A stretch of 21,956 bases of DNA from assembly GCA_045631445.1 (NCBI GenBank), contig JAZQUS010000070.1:1-21956 (forward strand), read 5' to 3'. The notes under the pieces were generated by a model. That model searched no databases. It had not been told where the DNA came from and saw nothing but the letters and a program-made list of their open reading frames with translations. Positions 12,863 through 21,856 of the stretch are shown in pieces. The stretch comes from RGIG4608 sp045631445. GTDB lineage: Bacteria > Bacillota > Clostridia > Oscillospirales > CAG-272. Each line of letters starts with the position of its first letter. Within the stretch, counting starts at the first letter, position 1. Position numbers and translations under genes: made by a program.

Positions 12863-14974
12863 ATGAAGCTCTCAAGAATCATTTCTCTCTTGCTTGTGCT
12901 CGTAACACTTACACTTACTATCGCAAGCTGTAATGTAGGTCAGGGTAATACTACTACACCTGATGAATCCACAACTACTACAACCACAGAGTCTACAACA
13001 ACAACTCAAAAAGCAGATGATCCCACTCCCGACGATGAGCCTCAGTTGATTACAATAGCAGAAGCTATTGAAATTGCTATGGCAGAAACAAGCAACACTC
13101 CCACAACAAGATACTTAATTCGCGCAACTATCGTTAAGGTGTCTAATCCCGCTTACGGTGAAATGACAATTGCTGACGAAACAGGCGAAATCTACGTTTA
13201 CGGCGTGTATAGTGCAGATGGTTCTATCGGCTATGCTAACTTTGAAGAAAAACCAGTTAAGGGAGATGAAGTTCTTCTTTCTTGCACTCTTAACACATAT
13301 AATGGCACACCCCAGGTTAAAAATGGTCGTCTTATCGAATTTACACCCGGTGTAAAGGAAGATATTGACGCATCCGATTACACAGAAATGACAATTGCAG
13401 ACGCTCGTGAAGTTGCTCTTGGTACAAAGGTTAGAGTTACAGGCGTTGTTGCAAGAATTACATACGCTAACGGCATGAAGCCAAGCGGTGTTTACATCGT
13501 TGACGGCACAAATTCTATCTACGTTTATGACGGTGACATCGCAGGTCAGGTTGCTATCGGCAACAAGATTACAGTTCTTGGTGAAAAGGACTACTGGGTT
13601 CTTGATACTGAAACAAATAATGCTAACAAATTCGGATACAAGGGCTGCTGCCAAATCTCCGATGCTACTCTTTATGAAAACGATAAGGCAGTAAACGAGA
13701 TTGACTTCTCTTGGTGCGAAGAAAAAACCGTTAAGGAAATTCTTAACATTCCCGTAACAGAAAACGTTACAACAACAACTTACAAAACAACAGCTCTTGT
13801 TAAGAAGGTACCCGGCAACGGATTTACTAACTACTATTTCTACGATCTTGACGGAAACACAGGTGCTTATACATATACACAGTGCAACGGTTCTGACTTC
13901 AAATGGCTCGATGAGTTCGACGGTAAGCTTTGCACAGTATATCTTTCCCCTATGAATGCAAAGTCCACATCAACAGATTGTTACTTCAGATTCCTTCCCG
14001 TTGCGGTTATTGATGAAGGATTTGTATTTGATACTGCAAAGACACCTGCACACATAGTTGAATACTACGGTGTTGATCAGTTCCTTTCCACATATACAGG
14101 TAACCCCTTGCTTGAACTCGTAACAAGCGTTTCAAGTGAGCTTCTCGGATTTGAAAATGCTACTCTTTCTTATGCTTCAAGCAACGAAAGTGTTGTTTAC
14201 TTCGTAGAAGAAGATGGTAAGGTTATCCTTAATTGCGGTGCAAACGGTACTGCTACAGTAACTATCACAGGTACTTACGGTGAATACACATACTCTAAAG
14301 CTGTTGAAATCACAGTTGATGCTCCCGTAGTTGAAAGCGAAGGTCTTACAATCGAACAGGCAATTAACAAAGAAGTTGGTGAAATAATCAGAGTTGAAGG
14401 TATCGTTGGTCCTTCCCTTGTTAACAAGGACGGATTCTACCTCATCGACGAAACAGGCGTTCTTGCGATTGTAGTAAATGATTCTTCTGTTTGGGAAGGT
14501 CTTGCAATCGGTCAGAAGGTTGTTGTTGAGGGCAAGAGAGATAAATTCAACAGCGGTTCTAAAGGATATGGTGTAACCTGTCTCACAAGCGCAACAATTG
14601 CCGCAAACTACTATGGACAGCACGAATATTCAACCGCTTCCTTCATCACAAACAAAACTCTTGATGATTTCTATGCGCTCAATGCAGATGAAGACCACTC
14701 AACTGAGGTTTACGTTGCAAATGGTACAATCGTTGTTGAAGAAACAGCTTACTACACAAATATTAAGCTCATCACTCCCAACGGTCAAAAGATAACTCTT
14801 TACTCATCAAGCGCTAACCAGTATAGCTGGCTTAAACAGTTTGCAGGTGAAGAAATCACAGTTGAAATCGTTCCTTGTAACTGGAACGGAAAATCATACT
14901 ACGCAGGCTGCGTTATCGCAGTTAGAACTGCTGAGGGTAAGATTCTCAACGAACTTAACTTCCAATCAAAATAA
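12863..14974 (+). CDS. Large surface lipoprotein of OB-like modules with an Ig-like domain
   Basis: A 703-aa lipoprotein. The signal peptide ends in the lipobox IASC (C23), then a Thr-rich linker (about 29-50) reaches across the wall. The rest is modular: A (62-162), B (175-272), C (287-385), an Ig/BIG2-like domain (about 425-487: SYASSNESVVYF, then GTATVTITG), B' (494-580) and C' (598-690). A, B and B' start with T-I-A/E-x-A and contain a VxGxV-(VDGT or IDET) pattern typical of bacterial OB-fold repeats. C and C' share [FY]xWLxxFxGxxxTVxxxPxN. The order suggests duplication of a B-C pair. The function is unknown; extracellular binding of nucleic acid, glycan or another ligand is plausible. 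It is a single-gene unit with AAGGAG and its own terminator. Confidence 0.85.
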   Translation: MKLSRIISLLLVLVTLTLTIASCNVGQGNTTTPDESTTTTTTESTTTTQKADDPTPDDEPQLITIAEAIEIAMAETSNTPTTRYLIRATIVKVSNPAYGEMTIADETGEIYVYGVYSADGSIGYANFEEKPVKGDEVLLSCTLNTYNGTPQVKNGRLIEFTPGVKEDIDASDYTEMTIADAREVALGTKVRVTGVVARITYANGMKPSGVYIVDGTNSIYVYDGDIAGQVAIGNKITVLGEKDYWVLDTETNNANKFGYKGCCQISDATLYENDKAVNEIDFSWCEEKTVKEILNIPVTENVTTTTYKTTALVKKVPGNGFTNYYFYDLDGNTGAYTYTQCNGSDFKWLDEFDGKLCTVYLSPMNAKSTSTDCYFRFLPVAVIDEGFVFDTAKTPAHIVEYYGVDQFLSTYTGNPLLELVTSVSSELLGFENATLSYASSNESVVYFVEEDGKVILNCGANGTATVTITGTYGEYTYSKAVEITVDAPVVESEGLTIEQAINKEVGEIIRVEGIVGPSLVNKDGFYLIDETGVLAIVVNDSSVWEGLAIGQKVVVEGKRDKFNSGSKGYGVTCLTSATIAANYYGQHEYSTASFITNKTLDDFYALNADEDHSTEVYVANGTIVVEETAYYTNIKLITPNGQKITLYSSSANQYSWLKQFAGEEITVEIVPCNWNGKSYYAGCVIAVRTAEGKILNELNFQSK

Positions 14975-14980
14975 TACACA

Positions 14981-15005
14981 AAAGGCACTCGTTTGAGTGC
15001 CTTTT
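14981..15005 (+). terminator. Terminator of the lipoprotein gene
   Basis: AAAGGCACTC pairs with GAGTGCCTTT around GTTT and is followed by TTTT-type sequence, directly after the stop codon. Confidence 0.8.
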
Positions 15006-15016
15006 ACTTGTTAAAA

Positions 15017-15046
15017 GAAAAATCAGGCGGAGATTTTCTCCGCCTG
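15017..15046 (-). terminator. Terminator of the EF-G-like gene
   Basis: CAGGCGGAGA pairs with TCTCCGCCTG around TTT (15024-15046); on the minus strand a T-run follows. It is convergent with the lipoprotein terminator. Confidence 0.8.
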
Positions 15047-15058
15047 TAAGCTTTTGAA

Positions 15059-17116
15059 TTATTCTTCGTTTGTAGCGTTTTCTTCCTTAATCTTCATAGC
15101 GATATTCATAGGAACCTGTTCATAGCCTGTTTCTGCAAATGTGAAGCTACCTCTACCCTGTGTCATAGCACGGAGTGTGATTACATAGTCAAGGATTTCT
15201 GCCTTAGGAATTGTTGCGTTGATAGTTGTGTAACCGCGCTTAGCAGCGGGATCCATACCCATAACGCTACCACGTCTCTTATTGAGGTTGGACATAACGT
15301 CACCAACGTAAGATTCGGGAACTGTTACTGCAAGATCACCAACGGGCTCAAGAAGAACGGGGTTAGCAAGCTTCATACATTCTTTGTATGCAAGATTTGC
15401 AGCCATCTTGAAGGACATTTCGTTAGAGTCAACGTCGTGGTAAGAACCATCGAAGAGGTTAGCAGCAAGCTTGATTACGGGATAGCCGTAAACACCGCGC
15501 TTCATAGAATCTTCAAGACCCTTCTGAACTGCAGGGTGGAAGTTTTTAGGAACGGAACCACCTACTGTAGATTCTGTAAATGTAAGACCTTCTTCTTCAC
15601 CGGGGAAGAATTCAATCTTAACGTCACCGTACTGACCGTGACCACCGGACTGCTTCTTGTGTTTACCCTGAACCTGAACTCTCTTTGTGATCATTTCACG
15701 GTACGCAATCTTAGGAAGGTCAAGCTTTACGGATACGCCAAATCTTGTTTTGAGCTTCGCTTCGATAACGGAAATGTGCATATCACCCATACCGTAAAGA
15801 ACGAGCTGATGTGTTTCGGGGTTATTTTCAAACTTAATTGTCTTATCCTCTTCACAAAGCTTTGTTACGCCAAGAGAAATCTTATCTTCATCACCCTTGG
15901 AAAGAGGAGAAATGGACTGTGCCATGAAGGGCTCGGGATATGTTGTTCTTGCATAGTGAATATCACTATTCCAAGCAAGTGTATCACCTGTATTTGTATT
16001 AGCAAGCTTAGCTGTCATACCAATATCACCGCAGCAAAGAGTGTCAACCTCTGTCTGAGTCTTACCCTTAATTACATAGATATGGGACATCTTTTCGTTT
16101 GTATCAGTTGTTGTATTCTTAAGGAGCATATCCTTACGAAGTGTACCGTTCATAACCTTGAAGAATGACATCTTACCAACGAATGGGTCAGATACTGTCT
16201 TGAATACGAAGAGAGCTGTTTCACCTTCGGGCTCGATTTCCTTTTCGTCTCCACTTTCAAGAAGCTCGCTTCCCTTTGCTGTGTGTCTGGGGAAGGATTC
16301 GTCGATAACGTCAAGAAGTGACCAAACACCCCAAAGCTTTGTAGCAGCACCACAAAGAACGGGAACGATATCACCGTGAATAACGCCTTCGTGAACTGCA
16401 TTAAGAGCTTCCATAGGTGTGATTTCTTCACCCTCGAAGAATTTTTCCATAAGGTCTTCGTCAGTTGTAGCAACCGCTTCCATAAGCATGTCACGATATT
16501 TTTCCATTGCTTCTACGCTTTCAGCGGGAACACCCTGAATGGAGTGCTGACCCTTATCGTTAAATACGTGTGCTTCCTGCTTAATAAGGTCGATAGCACC
16601 AACTACCTTACCGTCCTGAACCATAGGAATTGTCAAAGGACAAATATTTTTACCGAATTTTTCATGGAGAGAGTCAAGAACTCTACCAAATCTTGCTTCG
16701 TTATCGTCAAATTTATTAATAAAGAATGCAGTAGGAAGATTTGATTCCTGCGCGTAGTCCCAAGCAAGCTCTGTACCAACTTCGATACCTGCTTTACCGT
16801 CAACAAGGATAAGAGCAGCATCTGCAACCCTGAGTGACTGCTTAACTTCACCAACGAAGTCAAGGAAACCGGGAGTATCAAGAACGTTAATCTTTGTATT
16901 CTTCCACATAAAAGGAGCTACCTTTGATGCAAGAGAGAAACCACGCTTGATTTCTTCGGGATCGTAGTCACAAACTGTTGTACCGTCAGTGATGTTACCA
17001 AATCTGTCAGACGCGCCTGCTATATGAAGCATTGCTTCTGCAAGAGAGGTTTTACCACTTCCGCTATGACCGAGGAGGGCCAAAGTTCTAATTCTTTTTG
17101 TTTCAATGTTTTGCAT
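15059..17116 (-). CDS. Elongation factor G-like translational GTPase (EF-G paralogue)
   Basis: A 685-aa protein with the five-domain layout of EF-G, but the paralogous sequence type often labelled EF-G-like or FusA2. The P-loop reads GHSGSGKT (16-23) rather than AHVDAGKT. Switch II reads DTPGF (80-84), so the His after PG that activates water in EF-G and EF-Tu is Phe. The G4 box is NKFD (134-137). Switch I lacks the RGITI sequence and reads KRGFSLAS. C-terminal domains IV and V are present (GHGQYGDVKIEFFPGEE, then VMGMDPAAKRGYTTINA). It stands alone with its own promoter and terminator, away from rpsL-rpsG-tuf, so it is not the main EF-G. Whether it acts in ribosome recycling, stress or antibiotic protection cannot be told here. 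Confidence 0.9.
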   Translation of the reverse strand: MQNIETKRIRTLALLGHSGSGKTSLAEAMLHIAGASDRFGNITDGTTVCDYDPEEIKRGFSLASKVAPFMWKNTKINVLDTPGFLDFVGEVKQSLRVADAALILVDGKAGIEVGTELAWDYAQESNLPTAFFINKFDDNEARFGRVLDSLHEKFGKNICPLTIPMVQDGKVVGAIDLIKQEAHVFNDKGQHSIQGVPAESVEAMEKYRDMLMEAVATTDEDLMEKFFEGEEITPMEALNAVHEGVIHGDIVPVLCGAATKLWGVWSLLDVIDESFPRHTAKGSELLESGDEKEIEPEGETALFVFKTVSDPFVGKMSFFKVMNGTLRKDMLLKNTTTDTNEKMSHIYVIKGKTQTEVDTLCCGDIGMTAKLANTNTGDTLAWNSDIHYARTTYPEPFMAQSISPLSKGDEDKISLGVTKLCEEDKTIKFENNPETHQLVLYGMGDMHISVIEAKLKTRFGVSVKLDLPKIAYREMITKRVQVQGKHKKQSGGHGQYGDVKIEFFPGEEEGLTFTESTVGGSVPKNFHPAVQKGLEDSMKRGVYGYPVIKLAANLFDGSYHDVDSNEMSFKMAANLAYKECMKLANPVLLEPVGDLAVTVPESYVGDVMSNLNKRRGSVMGMDPAAKRGYTTINATIPKAEILDYVITLRAMTQGRGSFTFAETGYEQVPMNIAMKIKEENATNEE

Positions 17117-17129
17117 AGGAATTTACCTT

Positions 17130-17147
17130 GCCCGGCTTTTGCCGAGC
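17130..17147 (-). promoter_or_regulatory. Leader hairpin beside the EF-G-like ribosome binding site
   Basis: In the minus-strand leader, GCTCGGC pairs with GCCGGGC around AAAA (one G-T). It ends directly before AAGG (17126-17129), the only Shine-Dalgarno-like sequence, 9 nt from the ATG. It may limit ribosome access, but no competing fold was identified. Confidence 0.4.
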
Positions 17148-17225
17148 CCTTTCAAATTAATATGTAAAATGCTAAATTAATAACCAAAAATACATTTCGG
17201 GCAATAATTTTCCACCTTGAAATCT

Positions 17226-17254
17226 ATTATACACATTTTTTCTTTATTTTTCAA
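17226..17254 (-). promoter_or_regulatory. Promoter of the EF-G-like gene
   Basis: On the minus strand, TTGAAA (plus-strand 17249-17254), a 17-bp spacer and a perfect TATAAT (17226-17231), giving a leader of about 100 nt. The 324-bp gap between this gene and the plus-strand MBL gene holds this promoter, the leader hairpin and the MBL promoter; nothing else was seen. Confidence 0.7.
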
Positions 17255-17382
17255 GTGTTTTCTTGATATTTATTAACACCGAATGTAGAAATTCACGCTC
17301 GTTTTTTGTGCATTTTTCACAATGTCCATATATGATTGCTTGAAAAATCGCAAAAAATCAAGATATATTTTATTATTCTCTA

Positions 17383-17411
17383 TTGATAAATCTATTTTTT
17401 TGTGCTATAAT
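17383..17411 (+). promoter_or_regulatory. Promoter of the MBL-gltX-glnS-DUF1294 operon
   Basis: TTGATA (17383-17388), a 17-bp spacer and a perfect TATAAT (17406-17411). The leader is only about 23 nt, carrying GGAGG before ATG 17441, too short for a T-box. Confidence 0.75.
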
Positions 17412-17440
17412 ATTATGATTATTCTAATTTTGGAGGAAAT

Positions 17441-18061
17441 ATGGAGATAATTTCCCTTCCCACCGTAGGTTTTACTTCAAATTGTTACATCGTTCACAAC
17501 GGAAACGAGGCGTTTGTAGTTGACCCTTCAATTTCAGAAAAAAAGATAATTGCGGCACTCAATGAGTGCAATCTTAAGTTAAAAGGCATCCTTTTAACTC
17601 ACGGTCATTTCGACCACATTTGGCGCGCGCAGGAATTGAGAAACGAAACGGGTGCTCCGCTTTACGTTCACGAATTTGATGACGAAATGCTCACCGACTC
17701 CGATAAAAATGCCTATCGCACATTCACAGGAAATGAATTCACTATTGAAAAAGCAGATGCTTTACTTCGCGAAGGTGATATTCTTTTTTTGGGTGATGAA
17801 AAAATTACCATTTTGCACACTCCGGGTCACACAAAGGGTTCCGTGTGCTATGACACGGGGGATTCACTTTTAAGTGGTGACACGATTTTTGCCGAAGGCT
17901 TTGGCAGGTGCGATCTCTATGGCGGAGATATGAGTGCGCTTAAATTATCAATTCAAAGGCTCTCTGAAATTGCAAAAAACGAAAACCGTTGGCTATATTC
18001 CGGTCACGGAGAACGCTCCACATTAAAACAAGCCATCGAAAGACTTAAATACTATTTTTGA
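17441..18061 (+). CDS. MBL-fold metallo-hydrolase, glyoxalase II-like
   Basis: A 206-aa metallo-beta-lactamase-fold protein of the small glyoxalase II-like group common in Firmicutes. The dinuclear metal site is complete: THGHFDH (H54, H56, D58, H59), HTPGH (H130), SGDTIF (D147) and SGHGE (H189). It lacks the C-terminal helical domain of true glyoxalase II, so a thioester or other small-molecule hydrolase is the safest call; the substrate is unknown. It is the first gene of an operon, and gltX starts 27 bp after its stop. The link to tRNA charging may be simple co-transcription. Confidence 0.9.
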   Translation: MEIISLPTVGFTSNCYIVHNGNEAFVVDPSISEKKIIAALNECNLKLKGILLTHGHFDHIWRAQELRNETGAPLYVHEFDDEMLTDSDKNAYRTFTGNEFTIEKADALLREGDILFLGDEKITILHTPGHTKGSVCYDTGDSLLSGDTIFAEGFGRCDLYGGDMSALKLSIQRLSEIAKNENRWLYSGHGERSTLKQAIERLKYYF

Positions 18062-18088
18062 TATATAACCGAAAGGAATTTAAATACT

Positions 18089-19774
18089 ATGGATTACAAA
18101 CTTTTAGCTGATTTACTTTTCCCACACGTAACAAAAACTCCTGAAGAGGTTGAAGCAATGTACCCTGCACGTCAGTTGCCCGAGGGTGCAAAGGTTACTC
18201 GTTTTGCTCCAAGCCCCACAGGATTTGTTCACTTTGGCGGACTTTTCCCCACGCTCGTTGGTGAGCGCCTTGCTCATCAAAGTGGTGGTGTTTTCTACCT
18301 TCGAATTGAAGATACCGACGCAAAGCGCGAGGTTGCAGGTGCTGCGGAAAGTCTTATAAAGACATTTAATTATTACGGAATCACTTTCGACGAGGGCGCA
18401 ATTCTCGACGAAAACGGAAATCTCACAGACTGCGGTGCTTACGGTCCTTACAAGCAATCAAACAGAGTTGATATCTATCACGTTTTTGCTAAAAAGCTCG
18501 TTGAAGAAGGCAAAGCATACCCTGTTTTCACAACTAAAGAGGAACTTGAAGCACTTAACTCAGTTGATAAAAAAGCAGAGGTTAAATCAAAGGACTGGCA
18601 CGAGGACAACGGTGAGCAGAGAGAAGAAATGCTCAAGAACCGTAACTTCACTCTTGATGAGGTTAAGGCGCACCTTGAAGCAGGTGATCCATTCGTTCTT
18701 CGTATGCTCTCCGACGGTGACCCCGACAAGAAGATTAAGTTCACCGACCTTATAAAAGGCGACCGTGAATTGCCCGAAAACGACCGTGACGAAGTTCTTC
18801 TTAAGAGTGACGGAGTTCCCTCATACCACTTTGCACACGCGGTTGACGATCACTTGATGGGAACAACCCACGTTATACGTGGTGACGAATGGTATGCAAG
18901 CTTGTCACGTCATATTATGCTCTTCCGCTTCCTTGGATTTAAGCTTCCCAAATACGCGCACATCTCCCCCATTATGCAGATGGGTGAAAACGGCTCAAAA
19001 AAGAAATTCTCAAAGCGCGACCTTGGTTCTAACATGGAATACTACCGCGAGCTTGGTTATGATAAGGACTGCGTTGTTGAATACGTTATGACACTTCTCA
19101 ACTCCAACTACGAGGACTGGCACGCGCAAAATCCCGACAAGAAATATACCGACTTCCCCTTCTCACTCAAGAAGATGTCAAGCTCAGGTTGTCTTTATGA
19201 TATTAATAAGCTCACCGACGTTTCAAAGAACGTAATATCCCGAATGGATGCAGACACAGTTTACGAAAGACTCATTGACTGGGCAAATGAATTCGATGTT
19301 GAATTTGCTACACTTCTTCGCGAGAATGAAGAAATGTCCAAGCAAATTCTTGCAATCGGACGCGGTGGCAAGAAGCCAAGAAAAGACCTTGCAAAATGGT
19401 CCGATGCGAAGGATTATATGGGCTTCTTCTTTGCTCCTTTGTTTGAAATCAAAGAGGAATATCCCGAAAACTTAAAAGCAGAGGATATTAAGAAAGCTCT
19501 TGAACTCTTCAAGGCAAGCTATGACTACAGTGATGATATGAACACTTGGTTTGAAAAAATCAAAGCTATCGCAACTGAAATTGGCTACGCTGCAGATATG
19601 AAGGAATATAAGGCAAATCCCGAAAGCTTCGGAGGTAACGTTGCAGACGTTTCCATGTTCATTCGTGTTGCGGTTACAGGCAAGACAAACGCCCCCGACC
19701 TCTACACAGTAATGCAGATCATCGGTTACGATGAAACAATTGCAAGAATTGATTCTATGCTTGCAAAATTCTAA
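18089..19774 (+). CDS. gltX: Glutamyl-tRNA synthetase
   Basis: A 561-aa class I synthetase that attaches glutamate to tRNA-Glu. The Rossmann-fold signature RFAPSPTGFVHFGGL (38-52) has HFGG in place of HIGG, and LRIEDTD follows. The KMSKS-type loop reads KKKFSKRD (about 303-310). It is longer than the usual 470-500 aa, with extra sequence before the loop (about 150-190, Glu/Lys-rich). AAAGGA at 18072-18077 precedes the ATG with a spacing of 11 nt. Because a dedicated GlnRS is encoded immediately downstream, this enzyme need not mischarge tRNA-Gln; discrimination is inferred, not visible. Confidence 0.94.
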   Translation: MDYKLLADLLFPHVTKTPEEVEAMYPARQLPEGAKVTRFAPSPTGFVHFGGLFPTLVGERLAHQSGGVFYLRIEDTDAKREVAGAAESLIKTFNYYGITFDEGAILDENGNLTDCGAYGPYKQSNRVDIYHVFAKKLVEEGKAYPVFTTKEELEALNSVDKKAEVKSKDWHEDNGEQREEMLKNRNFTLDEVKAHLEAGDPFVLRMLSDGDPDKKIKFTDLIKGDRELPENDRDEVLLKSDGVPSYHFAHAVDDHLMGTTHVIRGDEWYASLSRHIMLFRFLGFKLPKYAHISPIMQMGENGSKKKFSKRDLGSNMEYYRELGYDKDCVVEYVMTLLNSNYEDWHAQNPDKKYTDFPFSLKKMSSSGCLYDINKLTDVSKNVISRMDADTVYERLIDWANEFDVEFATLLRENEEMSKQILAIGRGGKKPRKDLAKWSDAKDYMGFFFAPLFEIKEEYPENLKAEDIKKALELFKASYDYSDDMNTWFEKIKAIATEIGYAADMKEYKANPESFGGNVADVSMFIRVAVTGKTNAPDLYTVMQIIGYDETIARIDSMLAKF

Positions 19775-19789
19775 TTTAGGAGAACTATT

Positions 19790-21448
19790 ATGGAAGAAAT
19801 TAGCTCCAACTTTATACACGATATAATTGATGCGGATTTGGCAGAAAATCCTGATATAAATATTATCACTCGTTTCCCTCCCGAGCCCAACGGATATCTC
19901 CACATCGGCTCTGCGAAGGCGATTATGATTAACTATGAAACCGCAAAGAAGTATGGCGGTAAGTTTAATCTTCGTTATGACGATACAAACCCTGCTAAAG
20001 AGGACAACGAATACGTTGAGTCCATCTACGAGGACCTTCATTGGCTCGGTGCAATTCCCACGGGCGGAATTTATTACGGCTCTGACTATTTTGATAAGTG
20101 CTATGAATTCGCAATTAAGCTCATCAAGGACGGCAAGGCATACGTTTGCGACCTTTCTGCCGACGAGATGAGAGAATACCGCGGAACACTCACACAACCC
20201 GGTAAGGAAAGCCCATACCGTAACCGTAGCGTTGAGGAAAACCTTGATTTGTTTGAAAGAATGAAAAACGGTGAGTTCGCGGACGGCACTCGCACACTAC
20301 GTGCAAAAATTGATATGGCATCCCCCAACTTCAACATGCGTGACCCTGCGATTTACAGAATAGTTCACACTTCTCATCACCGTCAGGGTGATAAATGGTG
20401 CATCTATCCTCTTTATGACTACGCGCATCCCATTCAGGACGCGCTTGAGGGCATCACATACTCCCTTTGCTCACTTGAATTTGAAAACCACCGTCCCCTT
20501 TACGAGTGGGTTATCAATAATATCGGCATCGACAACAAGCCCAATCCCAAGCAGAGAGAGTTCGCTCGCCTTAACGTTACTCACACAGTAATGAGTAAGA
20601 GATACCTTCGTTACCTTGTTGAAAACAATATGGTTGATGGTTGGGACGACCCCCGTTTGCCCACAATCTGTGCGCTCCGCAGACGTGGATATACCCCAAC
20701 TTCCATCTTCAATTTCGTAAGAAGCGCGGGTGTTGCAAAGGCAAACTCACTTGTTGACATCGAAATGCTTGAGCATTGCATTCGTGAAGAGCTTAATGTC
20801 ACCGCAAGCAGAAGAATTTGCGTTAAAAATCCTATTAAGGTGGTTGTTACAAACTATCCCGAAGACAAGGTTGAATATTTTGAAGTTCCCAACAATCCTT
20901 CCGTGGAAGGCGCAGGAACAAGACAGGTTGCCTTCACTCGCGAGCTTTACATCGACGAAAGCGACTTTGCCGAAGTTCCACCACCAAAATTCTTCCGCAT
21001 GAAGCCCGAGGGAGAGGTTCGTTTGATGGGCGCTTACATCGTTAAGTGCAACGAAATCATCAAAAACGAGGACGGAACAGTTAAGGAAATCCATTGCACC
21101 GCTGACCTTGAAACAAGAAACGGTATGCCAGTTGACGGCAGAAAGATTAAGGGCACAATCCATTGGCTCTCCGCAACCTATTGCGAAGAAGCAACATTGA
21201 TGCTCTATGATAATCTCTTTACAATCGAAAATACAAACGATATTCCCGAGGACAAGACATACAACGATTATCTCAACCCCAATTCTCTTGTAAAGGTTGA
21301 GCATTGCAAGGTTGAGCCCTGCCTTCTTGATGCGAGCGCAGGTGAAAAATTCCAGTTCGTGCGCGACGGTTACTATTGCAAGGATTCTAAATACGAGAAC
21401 ACCTTCAACCGTGTGGTTGGTCTTAAAGACTCATTCCCCAAGAAATAA
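19790..21448 (+). CDS. glnS: Glutaminyl-tRNA synthetase
   Basis: A 552-aa class I synthetase charging tRNA-Gln directly. The HIGH region reads FPPEPNGYLHIGSAKA (29-44), where the PEPNG form separates GlnRS from GluRS (PSPTG). Also seen are RYDDTNPAKED, DALEGITYSLCSLEFENHRPLYEW and the KMSKS-type VMSKRYLR (about 267-274). The C-terminal half is the beta-barrel anticodon-binding domain. AGGAG at 19778-19782 precedes the ATG, 15 bp after the gltX stop. Many Firmicutes lack GlnRS and use GatCAB; the presence of this gene marks a lineage that acquired it. Length and motifs are complete. Confidence 0.96.
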   Translation: MEEISSNFIHDIIDADLAENPDINIITRFPPEPNGYLHIGSAKAIMINYETAKKYGGKFNLRYDDTNPAKEDNEYVESIYEDLHWLGAIPTGGIYYGSDYFDKCYEFAIKLIKDGKAYVCDLSADEMREYRGTLTQPGKESPYRNRSVEENLDLFERMKNGEFADGTRTLRAKIDMASPNFNMRDPAIYRIVHTSHHRQGDKWCIYPLYDYAHPIQDALEGITYSLCSLEFENHRPLYEWVINNIGIDNKPNPKQREFARLNVTHTVMSKRYLRYLVENNMVDGWDDPRLPTICALRRRGYTPTSIFNFVRSAGVAKANSLVDIEMLEHCIREELNVTASRRICVKNPIKVVVTNYPEDKVEYFEVPNNPSVEGAGTRQVAFTRELYIDESDFAEVPPPKFFRMKPEGEVRLMGAYIVKCNEIIKNEDGTVKEIHCTADLETRNGMPVDGRKIKGTIHWLSATYCEEATLMLYDNLFTIENTNDIPEDKTYNDYLNPNSLVKVEHCKVEPCLLDASAGEKFQFVRDGYYCKDSKYENTFNRVVGLKDSFPKK

Positions 21449-21466
21449 AATAAAAGGAGATTTATT

Positions 21467-21769
21467 ATGCTTGAATTGATTGTTAAATATCCCCTTGTTT
21501 CCGCTTGTGTTATCTACGTTTTAGTAGTTTCACTCATTTCCATTATCGTTACAATTTACGATAAAAAGATTGCAGGAACAGGCAAGCGCAGAGTTCCCGA
21601 GGCAACTCTCCTTATGTGGTCCGCTCTCGGTGGCTCGGTTGCAATGCTTCTTACAATGTTCGCAATCAGACACAAAACACAACACAAAAAGTTTATGATT
21701 GGTATTCCCCTCATCATTATCTTGCAGGCGGCTCTTATCATATTTGTGTTGACCAAATTCGTATTTTAA
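21467..21769 (+). CDS. DUF1294 small membrane protein
   Basis: A 100-aa membrane protein with about three helices (about 8-29, 47-65, 76-98). It carries the family signature: DKKIAGTGKRRVPEATLL, then GGSVAMLLTMFAIRHKTQHKKF. DUF1294 proteins are widespread and of unknown function; some homologues are fused to a cold-shock domain, which is absent here. AAGGAGA at 21454-21460 and 18 bp of spacing from glnS place it as the last gene of the operon. Confidence 0.9.
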   Translation: MLELIVKYPLVSACVIYVLVVSLISIIVTIYDKKIAGTGKRRVPEATLLMWSALGGSVAMLLTMFAIRHKTQHKKFMIGIPLIIILQAALIIFVLTKFVF

Positions 21770-21770
21770 T

Positions 21771-21807
21771 AAAAAAGCAGAGTGAGGTAAATCTCACTCT
21801 TCTTTTT
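21771..21807 (+). terminator. Terminator of the gltX-glnS operon
   Basis: AGAGTGAG (21779-21786) pairs with CTCACTCT (21793-21800), with flanking A-run and T-run. It directly follows the DUF1294 stop. Confidence 0.8.
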
Positions 21808-21856
21808 TGTGGGTGAATTGGGATTTATCGGGGAGAAGATAGTTGAGAAAAGATTT

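Noticed and set aside
15437..16168. 243-codon plus-strand frame opposite the EF-G-like gene
   Set aside because: It is antisense to a well-conserved GTPase, with Cys/Phe-rich shadow composition and no ribosome site. The 241- and 185-codon frames opposite gltX/glnS (19472-20197, 20747-21304) are rejected for the same reason.
17411..17441. Possible T-box or amino-acid riboswitch before the synthetase operon
   Set aside because: The leader is only about 23 nt from the predicted start, and the gltX and glnS gaps are 27 and 15 bp, too short for any T-box.
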